Of a stretch of DNA of 64,000 nucleotides, positions 1 through 9,122 are shown one piece after another. A model generated the notes under the pieces. The model did not search any database. It was not told where the DNA came from and was given only the letters and a program-made list of their open reading frames with translations. A program made the position numbers and the translations under genes. The stretch is from Rhizosaccharibacter radicis (GTDB lineage Bacteria; Pseudomonadota; Alphaproteobacteria; Acetobacterales; Acetobacteraceae). Positions within the stretch are counted from its first letter, which is position 1; every line of letters begins with the position of its first letter. The stretch is from NCBI GenBank assembly GCA_024508355.1, contig JAMZEJ010000001.1, forward strand, positions 310,001-374,000. The letters run 5' to 3'.

Positions 1-1036
1 GGCAGTAGAGGTCGAGCAGCCCCAGCGCCAGCATCAGCCCGCCCAGCAGCGACAGGTGACGCGGGGTGATCAGCCCGTCCAGCCCGAAGCACCAGCGCAG
101 CACCACCGCACCCGCCGTCACCGCGGCGACCCCCTGCAGCAGCGCCCCGGCCACGAACTCGGCTGGCAGCATCGTGTCGTGCCAGCCGGGCTCCACCGTG
201 CCGGCGTACATCACGGCGGCGCCCGTTTGCAGCGACACCACGGTGAACAGCCCGAACAGCGCGACCGTGCGGTAGCACTGCGCCCAGCGCTGCCAGTGCG
301 CCGCGGAGCCGCGCCAGCCCAGCGCCGCGATGCCGTAGAGATGCGCCCGCCGCACCAGGCGTGCCGCCGTGACATAGGCCATGCCGTGCTGCGCCGGAGC
401 CTCGTGGCGAGCCTCGGCCGGCGCCCGGCGGAGCGCCTCGCGCGCGCGGGTGATGGCGGCGTCGCGCAAGGTGGCGAGATCGGGCAGCATCCCCACGAAC
501 CAGAACGACACCGCGACGCCCAGAAACGACACGATGTCGAACGCGTCCCACACCAGCGGCGACCGGAACTGCGGCCACAACAGCAGGGTGTTCGGATAGG
601 GCAGGTTCCAGAAGAAGAACCAGGGCCGGCCCAGATGGATGATCGGGTAGATGCCGGCCGAGACCGTGGCCATCACAGCGATTGTTTCCGCGATGCGCGA
701 CAGGGCGCTGCGCGCGGCCGAGCCCAGCAGCAGCGACGCGGCCGACAAGGCGAAAGCCCCGGTGGCGATGCCGATCCACCAGTCATAGGAGACGATGTCC
801 AGCGCCCAGGTGACCGGGATGTTGTTGCCCCAGACCCCCACGCCCTCGATCAGCAGCCATCCCACCGACACCGCGAGCACGCCCAGCAGCCCCACGGCCA
901 CCGTCATCGCGATCCACCAGCCGCGCCAGCCCGGATGGTCGAACGCCACCCGTGCGATGCGCCGTTCCACGGAGGCATAATCCTCGCGCGGATCGAGCAG
1001 GAAGGGCGGCAGCCGGGCGCTCAGGTCGTCGGGCAC
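1..1036 (-). CDS. actC: ActC, NrfD/PsrC-like membrane subunit of alternative complex III (3' end beyond the window)
   Basis: Integral membrane, quinol-interacting subunit of alternative complex III, a quinol:electron acceptor oxidoreductase of the inner membrane. The 345 visible codons translate into a polytopic protein with the family signature WGNNIPVTWALDIVSYDWWIG near residues 54-74 in pieces typical of NrfD/ActC, followed by hydrophobic helices and an IIHLGRPW motif. The C-terminal part lies beyond base 1. I chose the GTG at 1036-1034 because the conserved region begins shortly after it; a TTG at 1045-1043 is an alternative. It follows actB and actA in the usual act order, so it is the third gene of that operon. 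Recognition is by family motifs; the exact start is uncertain. Confidence 0.88.
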   Translation of the reverse strand, partial: MPDDLSARLPPFLLDPREDYASVERRIARVAFDHPGWRGWWIAMTVAVGLLGVLAVSVGWLLIEGVGVWGNNIPVTWALDIVSYDWWIGIATGAFALSAASLLLGSAARSALSRIAETIAVMATVSAGIYPIIHLGRPWFFFWNLPYPNTLLLWPQFRSPLVWDAFDIVSFLGVAVSFWFVGMLPDLATLRDAAITRAREALRRAPAEARHEAPAQHGMAYVTAARLVRRAHLYGIAALGWRGSAAHWQRWAQCYRTVALFGLFTVVSLQTGAAVMYAGTVEPGWHDTMLPAEFVAGALLQGVAAVTAGAVVLRWCFGLDGLITPRHLSLLGGLMLALGLLDLYC

Positions 1037-1041
1037 CGGCC

Positions 1042-1308
1042 TCAATCCCGTTCCGGGCGCCGGCGGGACACGGCCGGCATCCGTCGCCAGGGCATCGCAG
1101 CACGCGCGGTTCCCGGCCCCGGGGCACGGCACGCCCGCGCCGCTTCCCCATCCGCAAGAGCGGCCCGACGGCCGAGGGCGCGCCCGGCCGGCCGCACGAG
1201 GCCGATGCCCCCTGCGGCGGACGCGCCGCCCGCGCGGAACAACCGGCGATGCCCGATGCCGGCCGCCACCGCGTCGCCGCAGGGCGGAAGAAGGGGCGGT
1301 CGCGTCAT
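1042..1308 (-). CDS. Possible 88-residue spacer ORF between actB and actC
   Basis: This short frame starts with an ATG that overlaps the actB stop (ATGA) and ends six bases before the GTG chosen for actC, so it fills the gap between the two genes exactly. The product is rich in Arg, Ala, Pro and Gly, has no membrane segment or motif I recognise, and looks like generic translated GC-rich sequence. It may be a real small protein, a translational coupling device that carries ribosomes from actB to actC, or a chance frame. I know of no standard act subunit of this size in this place. Confidence 0.25.
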   Translation of the reverse strand: MTRPPLLPPCGDAVAAGIGHRRLFRAGGASAAGGIGLVRPAGRALGRRAALADGEAARACRAPGPGTARAAMPWRRMPAVSRRRPERD

Positions 1309-4300
1309 CCCTCGGCTCCCCCTGTCGGCGGCGTCACCGCCGACAGGTACGTGGTGCGCGGCTTGACGCCGAGCTCGCCCAGCAGCGCGTAGTTGCGCGC
1401 GTCGCGGCGCCGGGCGGCCACGGCGCTGTTGCCGTCCGCGAGGTTCCCGAACGTGATCGCCCGGGTGGGACAGGCGGTCTGGCAGGCGGTCTGCACCGCG
1501 CCGTCGGGGATGGGCGTGTTGGTGCGGTCGCTCTCGATCCGCGCTTCGGCGATCCGCTGCACGCAGTAGGTGCATTTCTCCATCACGCCCGCCGAGCGCA
1601 CGGTGACGTCCGGGTTGCGCTGCAGCTGCATGGTGGGGGAAGCGCCGGCGGAATAATCCAGCCAGTTGAAGCGGCGCACCTTGTAGGGGCAGTAGCCGGA
1701 ACAGGCGCGGGTGCCGACGCAGCGGTTGTAAACCATGACGTTGAGCCCCTCATGGTCGTGCAGGGTCGCTTCCACCGGGCAGCCCACCTCGCAGGGCGCG
1801 TCCTCGCAATGCATGCAGGGCACCGGCTGGAAGCGCGTGTCCGGCGCGTCCGGTTCTCCCTCGTAGTAGCGGTCGATGCGCAGCCAGTGCATGTCGCGGC
1901 CGCGCGCGGCTTCCTCCTTGCCCACCACGGCGATGTTGTTTTCCGCCTGGCACGACACCACGCAGGCGTTGCAGCCGATGCAGCTGTCCAGGTCGATCAC
2001 CATGCCCCAGGCGCGATCGCCGGCGGCGCCGGCCTCGGCAGCGGGGACCGCCGGCACCGGCGTGGCGGCGGTTTCGGCAGCGGGGGCGTCCAGGGGGCGC
2101 GCCCGCGCCAGGTCGTGCCCTTCCATGCTGCCGTGGTCCTGGGTGGTGGCCAGCTCGACGCGGCGGCCGGTGCGCCGCAGGGTGGCGCCGGCGGCCGACC
2201 ACGGCGCGTCGCTCCGGCGCAGGGGCGTGGCGTCGTAGCCGAGGCCGTCCGCCAGCGCATCCGGCATCCGCCGCCCATAGCCCAGCAACAGGGTGACGCT
2301 CGCATCCGCCTGGCCGGGCATGATCCAGGCCGGCCCTTCCACCGCGCGGCCGTCCCGCTCGAGCCGCACCACGTCGCCGGTGCGCAGCCCTTCGCGTTCG
2401 GCCAGGGACGGCGACACCAGCACGGCGTTGTCCCACACCAGCTTGGTCAGCGGCCTGGGCAGTTCCTGCAGCCAGGCGTTGTTGCTGCCCGCTCCGCCGC
2501 GCACCCCCGCATCCGGACGGAACAGCAGCTCCACCGTGCCGGCTGCGGCAGCCCTCGCCTCCGCCGAGGCCCCGTCTCCCGCCGTTTGGCCGCCCGTTTG
2601 GCCGCCGGCCGCCGCGTCGCGCAGCGTTACGGGTCGTTCGGGCAGCGCGGCGTCCGGCAGGAAGCCGCGCAACAGCATCTCGCGCCACCGCCCCTCGCGC
2701 GCCGCGTCGCCCCGATCATCTTCGTCGCGCCACCGGCCCAGCCAGTGGTCGCGCAGGATCGCCAGGCCGCCGCGGGGTTCGGCATCGGCGAGGACCGACA
2801 GGATCTCGGACATCGAGCGGCCGTTATAAAGCGGCGCGATCGTCGGCTGGATCGCGGTCACCGTGCCATCGACAGCGCGGGCGTCGCCCCAGCTCTCCAG
2901 CGGATGCGCCAGCGGCAGGTGCCAGTGTGACCGCGCGGCGGTCTCGTCCACCTCCTCGCCCGCATGGATGGTGAGCCCGACGCGCTCCAGGCGGCGATCG
3001 AACTCCAAATCGGCAGGAGCGTCATAGGCCGGGTTCACCCCCAGCATCAGCAACGTGCGCACCTGCCCGCGATCCATCGAATCCGCCAGGGCGGCGAGGC
3101 TCTCGGCCGGCGCCGCCGCCGGATCGGTGAAGCCCACGGTGCGGCCGGTGTTGCCGAGCATCCCGTTGATCCGGTGCGCGAGCACGTGCAGCGCCGGCGG
3201 CTGGGCCGGTCCCGCGATCACCAGCCCTTCGCCCCGCGCACGCCCGAGCGCCGCCGCGGCGCGGCGCGTCCAGGACGCTTGCGCCGGATCGGGAAGCGAC
3301 GACAGGTCCGGCGTTCCGCCCCCGGCGGAAGCCAGCAGCACGGCGGCGATCCGCGCGATCGCTTCCTGGCCGGCGGCCAGCGGATGATCGGCGCGCGCGG
3401 TGGTGAGCCCCGGGGTCGGTGCGACCGCGTGCAGCACCGGCAGCCGCCCGGCCGCGATCCCGGCCCGGCGCGCGTCCGACCAGCGCCGGGCCTGGCCGAT
3501 CTGGGCGGCCCCGGGGTCGAGCAGCTCGCCGTCCAGCGACACCAGCACCCGCGCCCGGTCGAGGTGGTAGCGCGGTTCCAGCCTTTGCCCGAACGCGGCC
3601 TGCGTGCCGGCGAACAGGGCGTCGCGGCTGACCGCGCTCCAGCCGTGCCAGCGCATGGCGGGAAAGCGCCGGCGCAGCGCTTCGATCTGCGCCAGCACCG
3701 TGGGCGAGGTCACCGGCGGCGTCAGCAGATGCAGCCCCTGGCCGCCATCGGCCGCATGGGCGGCGAGCGGACCGGCGAGTGCCGCGCGGAACGCACCCCA
3801 GGATGACGGACGCCCTTGATGCAGCACCGCCTGGGAGCGGTAAGGATCGTACAACCCGAGCACGGAAGCCTGCGCGAACGTGTCCGTGCCGCCAAGGCTC
3901 CAGGGATGGTCGGGATTGCCCTCGATCTTCAACGGGCGCCCGTCGCGCACCAGCACCCGCACCCCGTTGGCGTGGCCGTCCAGCAGGGCGCCGCTGTTGT
4001 AGCGCATCAGGCCGCCGAGCTTCTGGTGCTCGGGCTCGCGCACGAACGGCACCTCCTCCGTGCGCCCGTCCTCCGTGCGGCTTCCCGCATCATCGTCGTC
4101 GTCGCAGCCGCCGAGGCCGGCCAGCGCCAGCGAGGCCACCATCACCCGGAAGAACCGCCGGCGCTCCATCGAACCCACGAGTCGCGCGGCGGAGGGATAT
4201 TCCTCTTGCAGGAAGCGGCGGAAGGCGTCCGTGTCCGCCACCTGGTCGAAGGAACGCCAGGCCTTGCCCCCGTCGGCGCGCAGCCGTTGCCGCAGCGCCG

Positions 4301-4367
4301 GCAGGTCGCCCGGATCCAGCGGTTCCGGCCGCGCGGCGCCGGGGGACGGTGGGGACACCTTCCTCAT
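1305..4367 (-). CDS. actB: ActB, fused molybdopterin-oxidoreductase-like and iron-sulfur subunit of alternative complex III
   Basis: Large electron-carrying subunit of alternative complex III. The 1020-residue product has a twin-arginine-like segment ERRRFFRV near residue 70 followed by a hydrophobic stretch and LGGC, consistent with Tat export. A molybdopterin-oxidoreductase-like domain fills the middle (in known ActB it carries no cofactor). The C-terminal ferredoxin-like domain shows cysteine clusters CIGCNACVVSC, CMHCEDAPCEVGC, CVGTRACSGYC and CTYC with CQTAC, enough for several Fe-S clusters. The start is the ATG at 4367, which overlaps the actA stop as ATGA, implying translational coupling. 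Length matches the fused ActB of other bacteria. Confidence 0.93.
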   Translation of the reverse strand: MRKVSPPSPGAARPEPLDPGDLPALRQRLRADGGKAWRSFDQVADTDAFRRFLQEEYPSAARLVGSMERRRFFRVMVASLALAGLGGCDDDDDAGSRTEDGRTEEVPFVREPEHQKLGGLMRYNSGALLDGHANGVRVLVRDGRPLKIEGNPDHPWSLGGTDTFAQASVLGLYDPYRSQAVLHQGRPSSWGAFRAALAGPLAAHAADGGQGLHLLTPPVTSPTVLAQIEALRRRFPAMRWHGWSAVSRDALFAGTQAAFGQRLEPRYHLDRARVLVSLDGELLDPGAAQIGQARRWSDARRAGIAAGRLPVLHAVAPTPGLTTARADHPLAAGQEAIARIAAVLLASAGGGTPDLSSLPDPAQASWTRRAAAALGRARGEGLVIAGPAQPPALHVLAHRINGMLGNTGRTVGFTDPAAAPAESLAALADSMDRGQVRTLLMLGVNPAYDAPADLEFDRRLERVGLTIHAGEEVDETAARSHWHLPLAHPLESWGDARAVDGTVTAIQPTIAPLYNGRSMSEILSVLADAEPRGGLAILRDHWLGRWRDEDDRGDAAREGRWREMLLRGFLPDAALPERPVTLRDAAAGGQTGGQTAGDGASAEARAAAAGTVELLFRPDAGVRGGAGSNNAWLQELPRPLTKLVWDNAVLVSPSLAEREGLRTGDVVRLERDGRAVEGPAWIMPGQADASVTLLLGYGRRMPDALADGLGYDATPLRRSDAPWSAAGATLRRTGRRVELATTQDHGSMEGHDLARARPLDAPAAETAATPVPAVPAAEAGAAGDRAWGMVIDLDSCIGCNACVVSCQAENNIAVVGKEEAARGRDMHWLRIDRYYEGEPDAPDTRFQPVPCMHCEDAPCEVGCPVEATLHDHEGLNVMVYNRCVGTRACSGYCPYKVRRFNWLDYSAGASPTMQLQRNPDVTVRSAGVMEKCTYCVQRIAEARIESDRTNTPIPDGAVQTACQTACPTRAITFGNLADGNSAVAARRRDARNYALLGELGVKPRTTYLSAVTPPTGGAEG

Positions 4368-5032
4368 CGGTGGCAGATCGAGCAGTCGGTCAGCTCGGCG
4401 GCGGACCGGATGTGGTTGGCGCGCACCAGGGCCGCGCCCTGCTTCAGTTGCTCGACGCCGGGCTGCCATCGCATGTCGAAGACCTCCGAGGCCGGCCGGA
4501 CGAAGCGCTCCGGCGCGCGGTGGCAGGTGATGCAGAAGCTCATGGTGAAGGCCTTCGCGCGGAAGGTGAGCTGCATCCGGTCGACCTCGCCGTGGCAGGA
4601 GGAGCAGCCGACGCCCTTGGCGATATGGATGCCGTGATTGAAGTAAACGTAGTCCGGCAGCCGGTTGACTCGTTTCCAGCGCAGCGGCTCGTCGTTGGCG
4701 AGACTGTCGCGCACCGGGGCGAGCATCGGGGCCGTGGTCCAGATCTGCGAATGGCAGGTCATGCAGGTCCAGGTCGGCGGCAGGCCGGGGCTCGCCGCGT
4801 GCTCCACGCTGATGTGGCAGTAGCGGCAATCGATGCCGAGCTCGCCCGCGTGATGCTTGTGGCTGAACGGCACCGGCTGTTCCGGCGCCACGCCCACCCC
4901 GTAGAACCACGCCGACCGCGACACCGCGCCGATCGTCACGAGCAGCAGCAGCAGGCCGCCCGCGCCGCACAACAGCGCGAGGCGCAGATAGGCGTCGGCC
5001 CCGGGACCGAACAGCTGACGGCTAGGCCGCAC
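4364..5032 (-). CDS. actA: ActA, membrane-anchored pentahaem cytochrome c of alternative complex III
   Basis: Multihaem cytochrome c subunit that accepts electrons within alternative complex III. From the GTG at 5032 it is 222 residues, with one N-terminal membrane helix (residues about 12-35) and then a periplasmic domain with five haem-binding CxxCH motifs: CRYCH, CMTCH, CSSCH, CITCH and CSICH. The frame stays open upstream to a GTG at 5212, but that start would place 60 Arg/Pro-rich residues before the anchor, so the GTG at 5032 just before the helix is preferred. It is the first gene of the minus-strand act operon and overlaps actB by four bases. Confidence 0.9.
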   Translation of the reverse strand: MRPSRQLFGPGADAYLRLALLCGAGGLLLLLVTIGAVSRSAWFYGVGVAPEQPVPFSHKHHAGELGIDCRYCHISVEHAASPGLPPTWTCMTCHSQIWTTAPMLAPVRDSLANDEPLRWKRVNRLPDYVYFNHGIHIAKGVGCSSCHGEVDRMQLTFRAKAFTMSFCITCHRAPERFVRPASEVFDMRWQPGVEQLKQGAALVRANHIRSAAELTDCSICHR

Positions 5033-5485
5033 GATCAGCGCCCGCCGGATGCGGGGCGGGCGCGGGCGGCTCGAACAGGGATCGACGACGCAGCCGGCAT
5101 GACGCGACGATCCCTCCGCCCGGTGGCGACGCCATCCCGGCCCGCGGGAAACACGCGAAGGGTGACGCCTATCCGCCCGCGAGGGAAGCCTTGCGGACTG
5201 ATTTTGTTGCACAATCTGTTGTGCGCGCGGGATGCAACCCTTCCTCCTCTTGCGGCGCTAAGAAGGGTTCACGTCCCATCCGTCCGCGAGCCGCCGGAGC
5301 GTTCTACCGGGCGTCGTGGACGTGGCGTCGCCGCCGGACGTTGCTGGCCGTCGCGTTCGAGGCCCGAACCAACGCCGCCCCTCCCGGTTGCCCTCCCGGC
5401 GGCGGGGGTTCAAACAACCGCCACGACCCGGACCGCGGCATCACGCCGGGTTCCGCTCCGCAACGAAGGGCAATTGTTCAAGACC
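5033..5485. other. Divergent intergenic region between actA and the ETF-QO gene
   Basis: About 450 bases with no supported gene. It must hold the promoters of the leftward act operon and of the rightward ETF-QO gene. The only clear structure is a dyad at 5209-5224 inside a locally AT-rich patch. I could not assign convincing -35/-10 pairs. Confidence 0.6.
5209..5224. promoter_or_regulatory. Inverted repeat in the act/ETF-QO divergent region
   Basis: A perfect dyad, GCACAA-TCTG-TTGTGC, lies in the only AT-rich patch of the divergent intergenic region. Its size and position suit a dimeric regulator site that could act on both directions. No specific regulator can be named. Confidence 0.4.
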
Positions 5486-7111
5486 ATGAGCGGCACCGCG
5501 CGCGAGGCGATGGAATTCGATGTCGTGGTGGTGGGCGGCGGCCCATCCGGGCTGGCGGCGGCCATCCGGCTGAAGCAGCTGGCGCCGGAGGCCAGCGTCT
5601 GCCTGCTGGAGAAGGGCGGCGAGATCGGCGCCCACATCCTGTCCGGCGCGGTGATCGAGACCCGGGCGCTCGACGAGCTGATCCCCGACTGGAAGGAGAA
5701 GGGCGCGCCCCTGCGCACCCCGGCCACCGAGGACCGGATGCTGTTCCTGTGGAAGAAGCGCTCGGTGTCGCTGCCGACGCCGCCGCAGATGCACAACACC
5801 GGCAACTACATCGTCAGCCTGGGCGAGGTGTGCCGCTGGCTCGCCGCCCAGGCCGAGGAGCTCGGGGTCGAGATCTATCCGGGCTTCGCGGCGGCCGAGC
5901 TGCTGGAAGAAGACGGGCGCGTCGTGGGCGTCGCCACGGGCGACATGGGCATCGGCCGGAACGGCGAGCCCGGTCCGAACCATGCCCCCGGCATGGAGCT
6001 GCGCGCGTCCTACACCCTGTTCGCCGAGGGCTGCCGCGGCTCGCTGGCCAAGCAGCTCATGCAGCGCTTCGGCCTGCGCGAGGGCGTCGATCCGCAGACC
6101 TACGGGCTCGGCATCAAGGAATTGTGGGAGATCCCCAAGGAGCGCCATCGCCCCGGCCTGATCCAGCACACCATGGGCTGGCCGCTGGACAAGCACACTT
6201 ATGGCGGCTCCTGGCTCTACCATTTCGGCGACAACCTGGTGTCGTACGGGTTCGTGGTGGGGCTGGACTACCGCAACACCTGGCTGTCCCCGTTCGACGA
6301 GATGCAGCGGCTCAAGAACCATCCCGCCGTGCGCCGGCATCTGGAAGGCGGCAAGCGCCTGTCCTACGGCGCGCGGGCGCTGAGCGAGGGCGGCCTGCAA
6401 TCGGTGCCGCGGCTGAGCTTTCCCGGCGGCCTGCTGATCGGCGATACCGCCGGCTTCCTCAACGTGCCCAAGATCAAGGGCACGCACACCGCCATGAAGA
6501 GCGGCATGCTGGCGGCCGAGGCGGTGGCGGAAGCGCTGGAGAAGGGGCGCCCGGCCGAGCCGCGCTCCTTCACCAGGCGGGTCCGGCGGTCCTGGCTGTG
6601 GGACGAGCTGCGCCGGGCGCGCAACGTGCGTCCGGCCTTCGCCCGGTATGGCCAACTGGGCGGCTTCATCTATTCGGCGGTGGACACCGTGCTGCTGCGC
6701 GGCCGCGCGCCCTGGACGCTGCACCATCCCCACACCGACCACGCCGTGCTGGAGCCGGCCGACGCCGCCGCGCCGATCGCCTATCCGAAGCCGGACGGGA
6801 AGCTCACGTTCGACAAGCTCAGCTCGGTGTTCCTCAGCAACACCAACCACGAGGAAGACCAGCCGGTGCATCTGCGGCTGCGCGACCCGGGGCGCTGGCG
6901 GACGGTGAACTGGGACCGGTTCCGCTCGCCGGAATCCCGCTACTGCCCGGCGGGAGTGTACGAGGTGCCCGATCCGGACGCGCCGGAGCTGAGGATCAAC
7001 GCGCAGAACTGCGTGCACTGCAAGACCTGCGACATCAAGGACCCGACGGAGAACATCGACTGGTCGGCGCCCGAGGGCGGCGGGGGTCCGAACTATCCGG
7101 TCGGGATGTAG
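5486..7111 (+). CDS. Electron transfer flavoprotein-ubiquinone oxidoreductase (ETF-QO)
   Basis: Takes electrons from reduced ETF and passes them to ubiquinone (EC 1.5.5.1), linking fatty acid, amino acid and choline-type dehydrogenases to the respiratory chain. The 541-residue protein has an N-terminal FAD-binding fold with VVVVGGGPSGLAAAIRL (about residues 12-28), the family's GDTAGFLNVPKIKGTH segment in the middle, and a C-terminal 4Fe-4S domain with NCVHCKTCDIKDP and a further Cys in SRYCPAG. The ATG at 5486 was chosen; a second ATG nine codons later (MEFD) is possible. etfB and etfA follow on the same strand 170 bases downstream, and act genes diverge upstream, a coherent ETF-to-quinone-to-cytochrome route. 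Confidence 0.95.
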   Translation: MSGTAREAMEFDVVVVGGGPSGLAAAIRLKQLAPEASVCLLEKGGEIGAHILSGAVIETRALDELIPDWKEKGAPLRTPATEDRMLFLWKKRSVSLPTPPQMHNTGNYIVSLGEVCRWLAAQAEELGVEIYPGFAAAELLEEDGRVVGVATGDMGIGRNGEPGPNHAPGMELRASYTLFAEGCRGSLAKQLMQRFGLREGVDPQTYGLGIKELWEIPKERHRPGLIQHTMGWPLDKHTYGGSWLYHFGDNLVSYGFVVGLDYRNTWLSPFDEMQRLKNHPAVRRHLEGGKRLSYGARALSEGGLQSVPRLSFPGGLLIGDTAGFLNVPKIKGTHTAMKSGMLAAEAVAEALEKGRPAEPRSFTRRVRRSWLWDELRRARNVRPAFARYGQLGGFIYSAVDTVLLRGRAPWTLHHPHTDHAVLEPADAAAPIAYPKPDGKLTFDKLSSVFLSNTNHEEDQPVHLRLRDPGRWRTVNWDRFRSPESRYCPAGVYEVPDPDAPELRINAQNCVHCKTCDIKDPTENIDWSAPEGGGGPNYPVGM

Positions 7112-7121
7112 GAGCGTCCGG

Positions 7122-7135
7122 CGGAACCGGTTCCG
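7122..7135. repeat. 14-base perfect palindrome downstream of the ETF-QO gene
   Basis: CGGAACCGGTTCCG is self-complementary and sits 11 bases after the ETF-QO stop. It may be part of a weak terminator or an operator for etfBA. There is no T-run after it. Confidence 0.35.
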
Positions 7136-7283
7136 GAGTTCCGGGATCCTGTAATCCGGCCGGTCCGCCGCCCGCGCAGTCTGCCGGTCCGCGCCTCCGG
7201 GGTGTGACGCGGCGCGTATATCGCGCTAACCACTCCCCCACACCGTTCTATCCTCCTCCGAGCATCCGAAGAAGTTCGAACAG

Positions 7284-8033
7284 ATGAAGCTCCTGGTCCC
7301 GGTCAAGCGCGTGATCGACTACAACGTGAAGCCGCGCGTGAAGGCCGACAACAGCGGCGTCGAGACCGCCGGCGTGAAGATGTCGATGAACCCCTTCGAC
7401 GAGATCGCGGTGGAGGAAGCCGTGCGTCTCAAGGAGAAGGGCGTCGCCACCGAGATCGTGGTGGTGAGCGTGGGCGCGGCCCAGGCGGCGGACACGCTGC
7501 GCACGGCGATGGCCATGGGCGCCGACCGGGCGATCCTGGTGCAGGCGGAGGAGGCGCCCGAGCCGCTCGCGGTGGCCAAGATCCTGCGCGCGCTGGTGGA
7601 GCGCGAGCAGCCGCGCCTGGTGCTGATGGGCAAGCAGGCGATCGACGACGACATGAACGCCACCGGCCAGATGCTGGCCGGGCTGCTGGGCTGGGGCCAG
7701 GGCACCTTCGCCTCGAAGATCGAGGCCGGCGGCGACGCCTTGTCCGTCACGCGCGAGGTCGATGGAGGGCTGGAAACCATCTCGCTCGTTCTGCCGGCCA
7801 TCGTCACCGTCGACCTGCGGCTGAACGAGCCGCGCTATGCCTCGCTGCCCAACATCATGAAGGCGCGCAAGAAGCCGCTGGAAACCATCGCCGCCGCCGG
7901 GCTGGGCGTGGATGTCGCCCCCCGGCTGCAAACCCTCCGGGTGGTGGAGCCGCCGGAGCGCAAGGCGGGCATCCGGGTGGGCTCGGTGGCCGAGCTGGTG
8001 AACAAGCTGCGCGACGAAGCCAGGGTGATCTGA
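7284..8033 (+). CDS. etfB: Electron transfer flavoprotein beta subunit
   Basis: Beta subunit of the soluble heterodimeric ETF, which collects electrons from acyl-CoA and related dehydrogenases and delivers them to ETF-QO. The 249-residue protein starts [20 protein letters not shown], typical of EtfB, has the AMP-binding GADRAILV region, and carries the dehydrogenase-recognition signature [20 protein letters not shown] near residues 175-194. etfA starts four bases after its stop, so the two are co-translated. Confidence 0.96.
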   Translation: MKLLVPVKRVIDYNVKPRVKADNSGVETAGVKMSMNPFDEIAVEEAVRLKEKGVATEIVVVSVGAAQAADTLRTAMAMGADRAILVQAEEAPEPLAVAKILRALVEREQPRLVLMGKQAIDDDMNATGQMLAGLLGWGQGTFASKIEAGGDALSVTREVDGGLETISLVLPAIVTVDLRLNEPRYASLPNIMKARKKPLETIAAAGLGVDVAPRLQTLRVVEPPERKAGIRVGSVAELVNKLRDEARVI

Positions 8034-8036
8034 GCC

Positions 8037-8978
8037 ATGACCGTTCTCGTTCTTCTGGACCATGCGGACGGCGCGGTGTCCCAGGCGTCCCGCTCCGCGG
8101 TCGCCGCCGCCGGCCGGCTCGGCGAGGTGCATGGCCTGGTGGCGGGCGATGGGGTCGCCGCCGTGGCCGAGGCGGCGGCGCGCATCCAGGGCCTGTCCCG
8201 GGTGCTGGTGGCCGACGCCGAGGCGTTCGCGCATTCCCTGCCGGAGCCGCTGGCGGCGCTGCTTCAAAGCCTCAGCGGCGCCTACGACCATGTGCTGGCC
8301 CCGGCCACCGCCACCGGCAAGAACGTGCTGCCGCGTCTGGCAGCGCTGCTGGACGTGCAGCCGGTCAGCGAGGTGGTGGCGATCGAGGGTCCGGACACCT
8401 TCGTGCGTCCGATCTATGCGGGGTCGGCCCTGGCCACGGTACGGTCGGGCGACGCGAAGAAGCTCCTGACCATCCGGGCGGCCGCGTTCGATCCCGCGCC
8501 CGCCGAGGGCGGCACGGCGACGGTGGAAGCGGCGACGCTGCCGGCCGATCTGCCGGCGCCGGCGCGGTTCGTCTCGGCCGAGCTGTCACGCAGCGAGCGG
8601 CCGGACCTGTCCTCCGCCCGCGTGGTGGTGTCGGGCGGCCGCGGCATGGGCTCGGGCGAGAACTTCTCCCTGCTGGCCCCGATCGCCGACAGCCTGGGGG
8701 CGGCCATCGGCGCTTCCCGCGCGGCGGTGGATGCGGGCTACGTTCCCAACGACTACCAGGTCGGGCAGACCGGCAAGATCGTGGCGCCCGAGCTTTATCT
8801 CGCGGTGGGCATCTCCGGCGCGATCCAGCATCTGGCCGGCATGAAGGACAGCAAGATCATCGTGGCGGTGAACAAGGACGCGGAGGCGCCGATCTTCGCC
8901 GTGGCCGACTACGGTCTGGTGGGCGACCTGTTCACCGTGCTGCCCGAGCTCCAGGCCGAGCTGAACAAGACCGCCTGA
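8037..8978 (+). CDS. etfA: Electron transfer flavoprotein alpha subunit
   Basis: FAD-binding alpha subunit of ETF. It is 313 residues long, the usual size. The C-terminal FAD domain is well conserved: [13 protein letters not shown] near residue 200, then [20 protein letters not shown], then [17 protein letters not shown] and the closing [10 protein letters not shown]. The gene lies three bases after etfB in a two-gene operon closed by a hairpin at 8988-9013. Confidence 0.96.
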   Translation: MTVLVLLDHADGAVSQASRSAVAAAGRLGEVHGLVAGDGVAAVAEAAARIQGLSRVLVADAEAFAHSLPEPLAALLQSLSGAYDHVLAPATATGKNVLPRLAALLDVQPVSEVVAIEGPDTFVRPIYAGSALATVRSGDAKKLLTIRAAAFDPAPAEGGTATVEAATLPADLPAPARFVSAELSRSERPDLSSARVVVSGGRGMGSGENFSLLAPIADSLGAAIGASRAAVDAGYVPNDYQVGQTGKIVAPELYLAVGISGAIQHLAGMKDSKIIVAVNKDAEAPIFAVADYGLVGDLFTVLPELQAELNKTA

Positions 8979-8987
8979 CCGGTCCTG

Positions 8988-9013
8988 CCGCCGGGGCCAT
9001 CGGGTCCCGGCGG
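8988..9013. terminator. Hairpin terminator candidate after etfA
   Basis: CCGCCGGG at 8988-8995 pairs with CCCGGCGG at 9006-9013, extended inward by GCC/GGT to a stem of about 11 pairs with a four-base loop. It begins ten bases after the etfA stop. No T-run follows, so termination may be inefficient or the hairpin may only protect the message end. Confidence 0.5.
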
Positions 9014-9020
9014 TGTGCCG

Positions 9021-9038
9021 TCGTCACATCCGTGACGA
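9021..9038. promoter_or_regulatory. Inverted repeat upstream of the polyol dehydrogenase gene
   Basis: TCGTCAC-ATCC-GTGACGA is a perfect seven-base dyad with a four-base spacer, about 185 bases before the polyol dehydrogenase start. An AT-richer patch (9045-9075) follows directly. It resembles a dimeric repressor or activator site. Confidence 0.4.
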
Positions 9039-9122
9039 TCGGCATCATTGTGTCTATTTTGTGAAGTTGTTTGCGGGAGGGGGTTCACAAACCCGGCCTT
9101 GGTCCCCAGGTTACGGTCAAAG

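Noticed and set aside
4368..4970. Upstream extension of the actB frame by about 200 codons
   Set aside because: It overlaps actA in another frame, whose five CxxCH motifs show the true coding frame; the overlap start at 4367 fits operon style.
5033..5212. Longer actA starting at the GTG at 5212
   Set aside because: It would add about 60 Arg/Pro-rich residues before the anchor and start within the dyad at 5209-5224.
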